A stretch of DNA of 64,000 nt, from assembly GCF_027887165.1 (NCBI RefSeq), contig NC_077231.1, forward strand, positions 326,440,014 to 326,504,013, read 5' to 3'. Shown piece by piece: positions 33,741 through 44,336 of this stretch (its first letter is position 1; each line of letters begins with the position of its first letter). The position numbers were made by a program, and so were the translations under genes. A model generated the notes under the pieces. The model searched no databases, had not been told where the DNA came from, and saw nothing but the letters and a program-made list of their open reading frames with translations. Source of the stretch: Monodelphis domestica (Eukaryota; Chordata; Mammalia; Didelphimorphia; Didelphidae).

Positions 33741-35125
33741 TGAAGCATCTCTGGGTAACGCAGTGAACAGGGCAGAGACATAAACACACACAAAAGAAGG
33801 GAGCTCAGGCCGGGGCAGGAATATGCAGGAAGAGGGGAGGAAGCTTCCTGGGGAGGCCAAGCCTGCAGCTAGGATGTGGAATCCTATGAAATGCAGACTG
33901 AAGAGAACTAAGGCTGGGCGGTGGGCAGAAGGGGATGGTGTGCTGGGGAGGGAGACACAAAGGGTTGGGCGCGACGTAAGAACAACCACCACAAGGCTAG
34001 ACAGCTGGGGCAGAGGGATGGGGATGACGACTGAGTGCCTGCACACAGCCATTTTCTCTTGGAGCAAAAAGGGATCCAAGCAATAACCCAGCTTAAACTA
34101 TCCTGCAAGAGAAAAGTAAACGGGGCCCAGCTAGAGCATCGTCCAGGTACGACCCTGGCCCAAGAGCATCCTCGCACGGATCCACCCGTAGGGAAAGTGG
34201 ACCCTGGTCGTCGCCAGCCTCCACAGCCCCAGTGGGAGCCTGGGGGGACCGAAGGGAGCCTCTTCCTGCTCTCAGGGTCTGTCTCAGAGCCGCCCAGTGG
34301 AACCATAGCTGGCTGTGCACCAAAGAATAACAAGGAGAGCGAATTGTCCTCCAACCCTGCACAGAACAGAGCCAGGAAGGGCGCTCATGGCTGACAGTTA
34401 TGGGCTCTTTGGGACGCGTTTGTGAGCCGGGAAGACAGGTGCTGTGGCCCATGACAATGCCGCTGGCCGCTGGCTGCAGGCCTTGAAGCACCGAGCAGGA
34501 AGGGAGCCCTCGTGACGCCATGGACCATGGCAGCGGCTCTGGGACTAGAGCAGAGGAGGGAAGGCCCCAGACACTGGGGGGCCGGGGCGGCGGGGGGTAA
34601 GGCCACCGGCCGGCTAGAAGCCCTGGGTGCGGACAAAGCAGCTGCTATCCTCGTGCGGATGGAACACTGAAGTGGAGATGCCCAGGGGCCATAGAAGATG
34701 GGGGCTGGAGCTAAGGAAAGAGCCTGGGATGGCTCAACAAGCCAACTGTGACCCGCGAAGAGAGGAGGGAAAGAGAGAAGAGCAGCCTCTGGCCCAGCCC
34801 CCTTCTCTTCCCCTCCACTCGTTGGTCTCCTTGGTCCCAGGCTCCCATCTTCCCCTCTAGGAAGGCAGTTCTCAGACAAGTCATCCTGCCCTGTGGCCTG
34901 GTATTTCTAACCACCAATCAGACACCTCCAACTGGATGTCCTGTGAACACCATGCCCCAAACAGCACTCGATCTTCCCCACTGAACCCTCCTTTCTGCCC
35001 ACCTTCCCTGGTACAGCCTACCTGCAGGCTCGCCACCCAGGTGGTATCCCCGACTCCCCCCAACCCTCCCCTGTTGTATCTAATCTAATGGACCATCAAG
35101 CTGGGCCCATCAGTGCGGCAGCTCT
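33741..35125. other. Unassigned intronic sequence
   Basis: No gene or repeat recognised with confidence. Confidence 0.3.
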
Positions 35126-35129
35126 CAAA

Positions 35130-35640
35130 TCCGGTCCTTGTCCCCTGGGCAAGGCCATATTTCTCCACCAGACCACAGCTGTCTCCTTCCTCATGCCTCT
35201 CCCCAGTGCATCCTCCCCTCAGCTCTCCAGCTCTTCTTCCTGAAATACAGTCTGGCCCAGCAGCCCCGACTCCATAAAGCCCAGCGGCTCTCAGGCACCA
35301 ATACAGCCTCTGGCCTTTCCTCATGTGAGCTCCCTGCACACCCTTCCCATCTTCTTCGAGCTCGCGCCCCTCCACGCACTCCCTGGCCCCACCGCTGGCC
35401 TCTTGGCTGCTTCGCACACTCATCCCTCCATGTCCTTTCTCCAGGCGCTTCCGCAGACGGGATTCTTCCCCTTCCAGGCCTCCCGGCCTCCTGGCTCCCT
35501 TCACTCCTCAGCCAGACTCACTGTCTTTGAGAAGCCTGTCCCAGGCCCCCTCGACATATCTCTTAGACAGCATGCTTGTTTGGACAGGATCGCTCACGTT
35601 CTGGAGGTGCCTGGCACGCCGGGGGGCCGCCCTGACTGAA
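35130..35640 (+). repeat. L2 3' region
   Basis: TCCTCATGTGAGCTCCCTGC, CCATGTCCTTTCTCCAGGCG, CTTCACTCCTCAGCCAGACTC and GAAGCCTGTCCCAGGCCCCC follow the L2 3' UTR order. Confidence 0.55.
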
Positions 35641-35939
35641 AGCATTCTCTGCCCGCAGAGGATTCTACCCTAACGGAGCGGATGAGGGCGCCCAGACGGA
35701 TCCCCAAAGGCATGGACGCTGGTCTTGGGGTGAAGATCCCTAGCAAAGGCCCTGCAGGACACGGCGAGGACGGGGTGGTGTCTGAGTTGAATGCTGGGGA
35801 GCTCAGCTGGGAAAAGAATGCTACTGTTCAGAGGGAGCGAGACTCCGGAAAGGGATGAAAGAGAGGCCAAGCCAGGCCCTGGGCCCACAAGCCCACCCTC
35901 ATCCCACTGAACCACCCTGATTAAGAGGGAGGGATCACA

Positions 35940-36110
35940 GCAGTTCCTCACAGATTCTAAAGAGAATTCAAATTATGCTGTGACAAAGGCCTCTGGGTTT
36001 CAATATTTCAGTAATGAATCCCTGATTATCATGCAAATAAGCAGGTTAGAGAAGTCTCCAGAGCAAAAATATATTTAGACCAAACTCCTGTATAATGAGA
36101 AATGCCTAAG
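35940..36110. promoter_or_regulatory. Candidate conserved element (POU/homeodomain motifs)
   Basis: An AT-rich unique stretch containing TCAAATTATGCTG, CAGTAATGAATCC and an octamer ATGCAAAT at about 36031 (ATCATGCAAATAAGC). It sits directly before the (GGAA)n array. The function is inferred from motif content only. Confidence 0.3.
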
Positions 36111-36123
36111 GCTTCTGCAGTCT

Positions 36124-36625
36124 AAAAAAGAGGAGGGAGGGAGGGAGGGAGGGAGGGAGGGAGGAAGGGAGGGAGGGAGGGAGGGAGGAAGGAAGGAAGG
36201 AAGAAAGGAGGGAAGGAGGGAGGGAGGGAGGGAGGGAGGGAGGAAGGGAGGGAGGAAGGGAGGGAGGGAGGGAGGGAGGAAGGAAGGAAGGAAGGAAGGA
36301 AGGAAGGAAGGAAGGAAGGAAGGAAGGAAGGAAGGAAGGAAGGAAGGAAGGAAGGAAGGAAGGAAGGAAGGAAGGAAGGAAGGAAGGAAGGAAGGAAGGA
36401 AGGAAGGAAGGAAGGAAGGAGGGAGGGAGGGAGGGAGGGAGGGAGGGAGGAAGGAAGGAAGGGAGGGAGGGAGGGAGGGAAGAAAGGAGGGAGGAAAGGA
36501 AGGAAGGAAGGAAGGAAGGAAGGAAGGAAGGAAGGAAGGAAGGAAGGAAGGAAGGAAGGAAGGAAGGAAGGAAGGAAGGAAGGAAGGAAGGAAGGAAGGA
36601 AGGAAGGAAGGAAGGAAGGGAAGGA
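36124..36625. repeat. 502-nt uninterrupted homopurine (GGAA/GGGA) array
   Basis: Every base from 36124 to 36625 is A or G on the + strand: GGGA blocks alternate with GGAA blocks. A (GACA)n run follows at about 36690-36714. Confidence 0.97.
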
Positions 36626-36714
36626 CTTAATTGAAGAAAGATAATTTCAAACACACATTAGCATAGTAATAAAAAAATGAAGGAGAAAAAGACAGACAGA
36701 CAGACAGACAGAGA

Positions 36715-37490
36715 AGGATGCTCCCTGCTCTTAAGGCCGCTGGGGAGACAAGCTTGGTCCCTAACATAAAACAGCCAGGGCCGGGGACAGCATGGGGTAG
36801 GAAGCCATCTCCTTCAATGGGTACATGACATGTGCTCCTAAAAGCCTGGGTGCCCCCCAGCACTGTACGGCTAGTTGGATGAACCAGTTCCTTCTCCCTG
36901 GATCTGAGAATCATTGCTCACACGTTCCCCAGTGCTCCTACTCATCTGGTTCTAGAACTGGAGGGACGATGCTCCAAGGATGCTGGGAAGACCACCATTT
37001 GGAAGAGGCATGAGCTCTGCTCTGTTCACCACAGACGCAGAACAAGGAACAAGTAAGTGTTGGGTGCTCCAAGAAGGCCAACGTAGGTTGGAGCTAGGGG
37101 AGCTCCACACAACCAGAGCTGTCCAAGAGAAGAGCCTCCATCAGGTATGTGGCAGAGGGGACTGTTCAGGACAGGCAGACTCCGCCTGGAATGAATGCTC
37201 GGCTCCCTGCTCTCCTGGGTCCTCTCTCTTCTCTGGCACCCCCCCCAAGCGTGGAAGGGCCGTATCCCCAGCCCAGTCCTTCGCTGAAGGACCTCTCGCA
37301 CAAGCCCACCTGGCGGGCGGACGTGAAGGATCTGCAGAAGAGCCTCGGTCCTGGGGCAGCCTTCCTCTCTCCCTCCCTGGGCTCTGCCAAGCACAGACAG
37401 GAAGCTTTCCCCCTTCCCTGGCCCCTCTCCTGGCTTACCTTGGGTCTCTCGAGACTGGGGAGAGGTGACGGAGGCCTCACTACTGTGCAG
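36715..37490. other. Unassigned intronic sequence
   Basis: Nothing recognised apart from GC-rich unique sequence. Confidence 0.3.
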
Positions 37491-37494
37491 GGGC

Positions 37495-37960
37495 CCTGCC
37501 GGGGGTTAATGAACAAATGGGAGCATTACTCTATGAGGACAAAGGCGCGCCGCGTGGCTAAGGCAGCCCGTGCGCCATCTGAACGTGCCAAACAAAGGCG
37601 TAAGACAAAGGAGCCCGCCCGCCCGCTCTAAAGTGCTCCTTTGCTCGGCAATTAAAGCCATTACGTGTCACTGGGAGCCTGGGCTGCGGGGCTCATTTGG
37701 TTAATGCACCTCACATCCTTTCTTACACTTGGAACAAAAGTCTCCCAGAGTCAATCAAAGACGGTGGGTATTTTTAAGCCTCCCTGTTAGAAATGGCCCC
37801 TTGTGCTCCTTCCTGCCGTACCCATCCCTGTGCCAACGAAGATGTTTCCGCCATTTTGGTCCCCAGGCATGGCCGCCCCATTGGCGCCCCTCATCCCTGC
37901 CCTGCAGCCCTGCCGCAACTTGTTTTTACAAAGGAAAAAAGGGCTCTGCCATTCCCTACA
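37495..37960. promoter_or_regulatory. Candidate conserved element
   Basis: A repeat-free block with many candidate homeodomain or TCF-type motifs: GTTAATGAACAAATGGG, GGCAATTAAAGCCATTACG, TTTGGTTAATGCACC. CpGs survive in an otherwise AT-leaning context. The position within a DLX5/6-linked gene makes an enhancer plausible; this is inference. Confidence 0.3.
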
Positions 37961-38682
37961 GAATTGGGAGGAAATTTGTCTCCTGAGGCTCCCCGGCGCC
38001 CTCCTCGGGTGTTTCTCAAGTGCCCGGCTGGGGTGCCTGGCTTGGCACGGACCTCCCCTCACCATCTCCTCAGCTCTCTCAAAGGGGTGAGCTGTTTCCC
38101 CGAGGAACTGACTCTGGGGAGCTGCCTGAGCTACCTGAGGGCCCCTGGAATCAGGCCCGATGGGGCTCTGCCTCCCCAGCGTCTCTCCCCGGTCTGAGAT
38201 TGTGGGGCTCCTCCGTGTCTCCTCTCCAAATCAGGGCCCCGTGAGCCCCAGGCCCTGTGCGGTCTGCTAGCATCTGGGGAGGGATGGCCTATGGAGGGCG
38301 AGGAGTCAAGAGGAGAATCTGAGCAGATGAAGGCCAAAGAAGGGGGAGGAGAAGACCCCAGAGCTGCGCTGGGAGGGGAGGCGAGGGCTGAGGCTCATCC
38401 TTCCTGGGGAGGAGGCCCACATCTCTGGTGGGGCCTAACCTTTCATCTCCTCTCCAGCACGGAACCCATTTCTCTCCCTTCCATCGCCCTCCCCAGTGGG
38501 ACAATCAAAAGAAGCCTCTTGAATCGGGTTCCCACAGAGCTCAGGAAGACAAATATGTGGTCGGGCCTGATTGGGGCAGAATGTGGGTGATGTATTTCCT
38601 CACTGGTCCTCCACTGGACTGACGGGAGAACCCATTATGGCCACCCCCAAGCCTTCCCATCTCCCAGATTTCCCAGGTATCG

Positions 38683-38807
38683 CCAAGGGCCCCCCCAGCT
38701 CTCCACGACTCCTCAGTCTCCTCCCCATCAATGACCCATCTGTGGCCAAGGCCCCCCCAGCTCTCCACGACTCCTCAGTCTCCTCCCCATCAATGACCCA
38801 TCTGTGG
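38683..38807. repeat. 62/63-bp tandem duplication
   Basis: Two adjacent copies of CCAAGG(G)CCCCCCCAGCTC through CCCATCTGTGG, identical except for one G; a third partial start CCAAGGGC follows. This is a recent local event. Confidence 0.95.
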
Positions 38808-38989
38808 CCAAGGGCTGCGGTTTCTATCTGTTCTGGATGTCCTCCTCGCCGCTCCTCCGGCTGCCATCTGGTACAGGCATGCAGTGGGTGCCTAATAATT
38901 GTTCACCGGTTGCTTGTTCTTGTTTTCCACGGTCCCCAAATGCCCGAGGGGGCCTCCACCCAATGGGGAGGGTGTATCGGATGGAGCAC

Positions 38990-40600
38990 AGCACTGCGTC
39001 ACGGGCCGTCTCAGAGAGACCCGATGAAGAGAGCAGCGAGCGGGTCCCAGGCCGGAGCTCGGCTGGAGCCGTGCGTGAAAGTGCTCGCAGGACAGATCTG
39101 CAGCGGCCTCAAGGATCCGGGATCCAGGCAATCGGAAGGTCGGCGCCTTTGCAATCTCACGGGAGCGGCGCGGAGAAGCTCCAGGTTCGGCGGCTGGTGG
39201 GAGCAATCAGCAGGCTGAGCGGAGAGAAGCCATGCCGGAGCTTTTTCTTTCAATGAGCTGGTATTCCCGGGCTTAGTCCCCTCCCAATTAAGCCGGGATC
39301 CCTTTGGAGGAATGCACGGGGGAGCAATTAAAACCTTCGCTCTTCTGGCCTCCCTTTTCCAGGCTCATTACAGGCTGTTTTTTAGAAGAAAGCTCGCTGG
39401 TCACCAGAGAAAACGTGAGTCGCAGTCACGCGATTTTGAGAGTCCCGAGAGGCGCGCTGCGGTTGAGCGCCCAAACGACTGCTCTGAAATGTGCTGGTTC
39501 GGCTGGCCGTGGCCAGGTGAGGAGGGCGCCCGGCAGCTTCCAGGAAATGGCGGCGGGTCCCTCCCCTGTGTGGGGCGGGGGGCAGGCGCGGGCCGAGAGG
39601 CCAGGAGAGGGAGAGGACGGAGCCGGGAAGACAAAGGGGAGCCTTCTCTTTGGGCCCCGACTCCGACCTCGACCCAACTAAGGCCAGAGGACAGGGGCCG
39701 GCACAGCTCCACGGTGGGAGAAAGGCGGCTGCCTCACCGGTGCGGACGGAGCCCCCACCAACGCGCGCCGGTCCTCCTCTTCACACCGCGGAGTAACTCT
39801 GGAAGAGGCTGGACAAAGGAGGCGGCGAGCGCAGTGAGGAGCCCCGGTGGGAAGTCTCAGGGAGAGCGAGAGGGAGCAGGAGGCCAGGCAACGCGCGAAG
39901 CCCGAGGCGAGGCAACGGCGCGGCTCGGAGCCCCAAGAGGAAGGGCCGAGGCGGGGCTGGGGTCTGCTTCCGAGGCGCCAGGGCAGCCTCCGAGGAGGAG
40001 CACCCAGTCAGGGGACGGGAAGCCACAGGTCCGTCTGAAGGCACGTTCAGAGATAAGGAGACTTTGCCAAGGAGAGAGAAGCCCTGGGAAACCCGTGGCC
40101 AGAGGCAGAACAACCAAGAGAAGCTCAAGAGAAAGGGCCGCCCTAGCAGGGATGGGAAAAGGCCCCTGGACTGCGGAGACTCCTCTCAGGGCCTCCTCCG
40201 GCCCCGGTCAAGGCCAGCCCCCTGCGGGGAAGGAGCAAGGACAAGGGACGAGAGGGAGGTCTCGGTCTCCGTGCCAAGGGAGCGGCAGAGCCCAGCCTCC
40301 TACAAAGCCGGGATGCCACGCCGGACAAGGCGTCTGGTAACCCGGCCTCTGCCCAAAGCTCCCAAGGCTACACTCCCGGACATTGCTCGCTAGGAGCAAG
40401 CGTCTTTGCTTTTAGTTTTCTCTCTGGGACCGAGCCAAAGCGTGCCTCCTTCTAACTGGCCCTCGATGCTCCCGGGCCTGCCCCGTGGGGCCAAGCAGAC
40501 CCAACCCAATCCGGGCTCCACGCGGCACTCTTTGAGCCGCGTCAAAGGCCGTGCCTTCCCCGGACACCGAGCCCAGATGGCATTTTCAGGATGCTCCTCC
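38990..40600. promoter_or_regulatory. Intragenic CpG-rich cluster
   Basis: CpG-dense across about 1.6 kb, interrupted at 39230-39420 by AT-richer unique sequence with homeodomain-like sites (CCCAATTAAGCC, GAGCAATTAAAACC, GCTCATTACAGG). A donor-like AAAACGTGAGT is at about 39409. No coding exon is recognised. The long open frame on the + strand (39312-40340) is Arg/Gly/Glu-rich shadow sequence. Confidence 0.4.
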
Positions 40601-41905
40601 CTTCTGGAAAGGAATCTCTCATCGCAGACCGCAATGCCATGAGCTAAGCCGCGTGGAGCCCTCTCAGAGGAGTCTGTGTCTGCGCTGACATCCTCTCCCT
40701 TTTCGTTGGGCCGCTGATGTCTGGGAGCCAAAGGACAGGCTCTGTAGCTGCCCCCCCTAGACGTCTCTCTGGCCCTCCGCTAGACTGAGCTCAGTCGCCT
40801 GGCTTGGCGAGTCACGGAGCGCCTTGGGGTGCAGCTACGACAAAGCTACCGTCCGGGAGGCGCACCGCTGGGCGCAGCTAGAAAGGAGGTGGTCTGGGAT
40901 CCCCAGGGACGCCCTGCTCCAGGAGGGCTCCTTGGAGTTTGGGAGAATGAGGCAGGCTTGATGGGATCGGGTACGGAAAGAGTCGGTACCCAGGAATGCG
41001 GGCATCCGGAATACAAGTCCACAAGGGCCACCGCGAGGGCCCCTCGAGGACCTGCGGTGAGCCTGGGACCACAGGGGCAACTAGGGGGGATTCCTGAGAC
41101 AGACACCTTCCAAGCTGGCCCTCCAAGGGCACAGTCCACGGCTCCTCCACCAGAGGAACCCTGATTTGGCCTTGCTGGCGCCATATTGGAATCAGCGGAC
41201 TAGGGGAGTGGATCAGGACAGATCAGGAATGAGACGAGCGCCTGAATGGGCAGAAAAAAGGATGCCTCTAGTGACAAGAAGGGAGTGGGCATGGGAGGGC
41301 GCTCATCAGAAGTCCTCCCTGGGTCATCAGGCAGGCCAGTCTGTGATCCCCAACCCCCAGGGCCTTTTCCGGGTCATGAGGAGGGTCTAGGAGGGTGCCC
41401 AGGTTCGACGTGTCACTCCACAGATCAAATCTTCCCATTTGTTATTTTCAAAAGGCTGGCGCTAGATGATAAGTCGGGAGATCCTCCTTCTAGGAGCAGG
41501 TCCTTAGGAAGAGCCCCCCGTTTCTCCGTAGGGTGCTGCCCCTCACAAAAGCGCTCCTTTGTAGAGAACAGCCACGCCTGGGCTGAGGGCCAGAACGCAC
41601 ATGAAGCGAAGGTTCCAGGGGCGACGGACAGGTGGACTTGGCCACACCATCTCCCCCAGGCTGCCTGTCCTCACTGAGAGCCTCCACTTCCCCCGCGCCC
41701 CCAATCCTGAGCCCCACCACCGCTCTCCAGCTACAGCCAAGGGCTTCTCTTCAAGGTCTTCAGGTGGTTCTCATGCCAAGCGGTGTCCGTGGTCCTGAAG
41801 CTACCATTAGACCCTTCTCTGGGTGCCCCCTATGGCCCTCAGCACTGGGATCAAGGGGGAACAGTGGCTACAGGCATAATGCATGCAGGCCAGCCAGTCA
41901 GTGCC
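40601..41905. other. Unassigned intronic sequence
   Basis: GC-rich, no repeat family or exon recognised. Confidence 0.3.
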
Positions 41906-41914
41906 CACTCCAGG

Positions 41915-42105
41915 GCCAGCTAGCTGGCTCAGTGGATGAGAGTCAGACCCAGAGAAAGGAGGTCCTGGGTTCCAATCCGGCCTCAGACACGTCCCAGCCG
42001 GGTGACCCTGGGCAAGTCCCTTAACCCCAGTTGCCTAGCCCTTACTGCTCTTCTGCCTTGGAGCCAATGCACACTATTGAATCTAAGGCAGAAGGGGAAC
42101 GTTTG
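41915..42105 (+). repeat. Marsupial tRNA-derived SINE
   Basis: TAGCTGGCTCAGTGGATGAG (box A), GGTCCTGGGTTCCAATCCGG (box B), GTGACCCTGGGCAAGTCCC and ATTGAATCTAAGGCAGAAGG. 42110-42300 follows with the separate repeat seen at 28165 (ACTACGTGCCGGGCATCACTG). Confidence 0.92.
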
Positions 42106-42300
42106 GGGAGGAGGGAAGCACCTACTACGTGCCGGGCATCACTGCTAAATACATGCTGGGGACATAAAGAAAGGGGAAAGACGGCTGCCCAAGAGCTCCC
42201 AGGCAGGGTGCAAACAAGCTCTAGGTGGGATAAGCTGGGGATCGGGAGCAGGGAGGAGGCCCTCGCAGTAGGGGCGGCTGTGCAAGCCTTCCTGTAGACG

Positions 42301-43560
42301 GCGGGGCCCTGGCTGGGAAGCCAGGAGGCAGGGATGGGAGCCTATAGGACGTGACTGGCAACGCTGGGGCAAGTTTGTACCGTGGGGCTAGGCTTGAGCA
42401 CCCGCGAAAGGGGCTCTGAACGTCGCCCTCCCCGCTGACAAGCAGCAGTGGCGGCAGTAGCTATGGCCAAGCGGGTGGGAACACTGTTCTGCCCTTCATA
42501 ACTATGGCCGCTTCCCAGACGCCCCCACTCCCTGGTCCGGACGTGAGCCAAGACAAAATGGCCAACTCGTCGTCCTTTCGCCAAAGAGCTCCCGGGTGAG
42601 CCCCCTCGCGGGGGCGGGACGTTCGCAGGAAGGGGAGATCTCGCTCTCTCGAACCACGGTCAAAACGGGAGCCCGAGAAAGGGGCCGCCTGGCCGCCACC
42701 CGTGCCCTGGGCACAGCCGCCTTCAGTCTTCAACCTTCTGCTGAGCCCAAATCCAGCAACTCGAGGATTCCACTCGATGTACACGTATTAAATGCCTACT
42801 GTGCGCACAGCATGTTTGTACCATGAGGCAGTTGGGGAAAACAACGAATTCAACAAGACAGATGGCAGGCCTCTGGGAGCACAGGAGCCGAGGAGGAGGG
42901 GCGCAGAAGGGGCTTGTGCAAATAACTGTCATTCAAAACCTTGCCCGACCAGTGCTGGAGGAATGGAGGCTAAGTGCCTGGGACAAGAGCCGTCAGGTGG
43001 GGTCTCATCTCCACCATCTTGGATGAAGTGAAGGGCCAAAAGAGAGTCCAGGCTCATCCCTAAAGGGGCCTCTGCAATACTGGGCAAACCAAAGCCAAGG
43101 AATGGTCCAGTCAGTGAGCCGAATGTCCAGGGACTCCGGACGCTTGCTTCCCATCCCGTTCATGATGCTTTGTCTGGGTACCCCATCTGGGGAGGGAGCT
43201 ACAAGGCCGATTCCAGGGGGAAATTCAAACTAGTCTGGGGAAGGGAAGTAGCAGGGATTTACCAGCCCAAATGCCCAGGCAGAACTTCCTGGGCCCCCAA
43301 CTCCTCCCTCCCAGGAGAAAGTAGTGTTGTCATGAGCATCACCACTCTCAGGATTCTCAGGATCCTGGGAAGTAGGTGGTCCCACTCAGCTGGTCCTCCT
43401 GCCCTGTGGCTGGCAAACTCCCAAGTTCTGCTGCCCTTCTTAATCACTTAGAACCAAAGTTCTGATCCCGAGACAGCTCTGACCTCTCTCTTGAGCTCTA
43501 GTCTTGTGATCCCATTGGACATCTCGGACACGGTTATCTTTTCGAATGATTTTTCCAATG
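42301..43560. other. Unassigned intronic sequence
   Basis: Only a short repeat remnant near 42780 (GTATTAAATGCCTACTGTGC) is recognisable. Confidence 0.3.
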
Positions 43561-43639
43561 CATTTTTATTTGTTTTGTTTAATATTTCCCGATTACAGGT
43601 AAAAACATTTAATATTCACTTTTGATAGTTTCAGTTCCC

Positions 43640-44336
43640 ATTATTGGACAAAAACTTTTGGGAAAATTGGAAAAGGGCAAAGACTGGAAATAGACCAACA
43701 TCTCACACCATATACCAAGATGAGGTCAATATGAGTGCATGACCTAAACAAAAAGGGTACCATCAACAAATTAGGGGAGTGAGGAATAATTTATCTGTCA
43801 TATGTATCTATGGACAAGGAAAGAATTCAGGCCAAACAAGAGATAAAGAATATTATAAAATGTAAAAGAAATAATTGTTACATTAAATTAAAAAGTTCGT
43901 ATACAAACAAAACAAATGCAACCAAGATTAGAAGGAAAGGGGGGGGGGGGGGACTCCTCTCTTCTCTTCTAATTTCTCAAACATATAAAGAACTAAGTCA
44001 AGTTTATAAAAATAAAAGCCATTTTCCAATTGATAAATGGCCAAAGATATCAATAGGCAGTGGTCTAATGAAGAAATCAAAGCTGCCTATAGTCATATAG
44101 AAAAATGCTCAAGATCACTCTTAATTAGAGAACTGCAAATTAAAACAATGCTGAGGTACCACTTCATACCTATTAGACCGCCTAATAGGAGAGAAAAGGG
44201 AAATGATAAATGCTGGAAGGGATGCAGGGAATTTGGAACACTAATACACTGGGAGTGGAGCTGGGATCAGATCCCACCATTCTAGAGAGCAATATGGAAC
44301 TATGCTCAAAGCACTCTCAAATTGTACGTACCTTTT
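43640..44336 (+). mobile_element. L1 copy A, first segment (ORF2 C-terminal part)
   Basis: L1 ORF2-like DNA, with AACATCTCACACCATATACC, ATTAGAGAACTGCAAATTAA and GGGAAATGATAAATGCTGG. It is heavily mutated, with a G13 run at 43939-43951. It stops at ATTGTACGTACCTTTT and resumes at 46125 after the insertion of copy B. Confidence 0.85.

Noticed and set aside
36106..36654. 182-codon Leu/Pro/Ser frame that looks like a repeat protein
   Set aside because: Direct translation of the GGAA/GGGA array in reverse.
39312..40340. 342-codon + strand frame in the CpG cluster
   Set aside because: Arg/Gly/Glu-rich composition without domains; overlapping frames on the opposite strand are equally open, as expected of GC-rich DNA.
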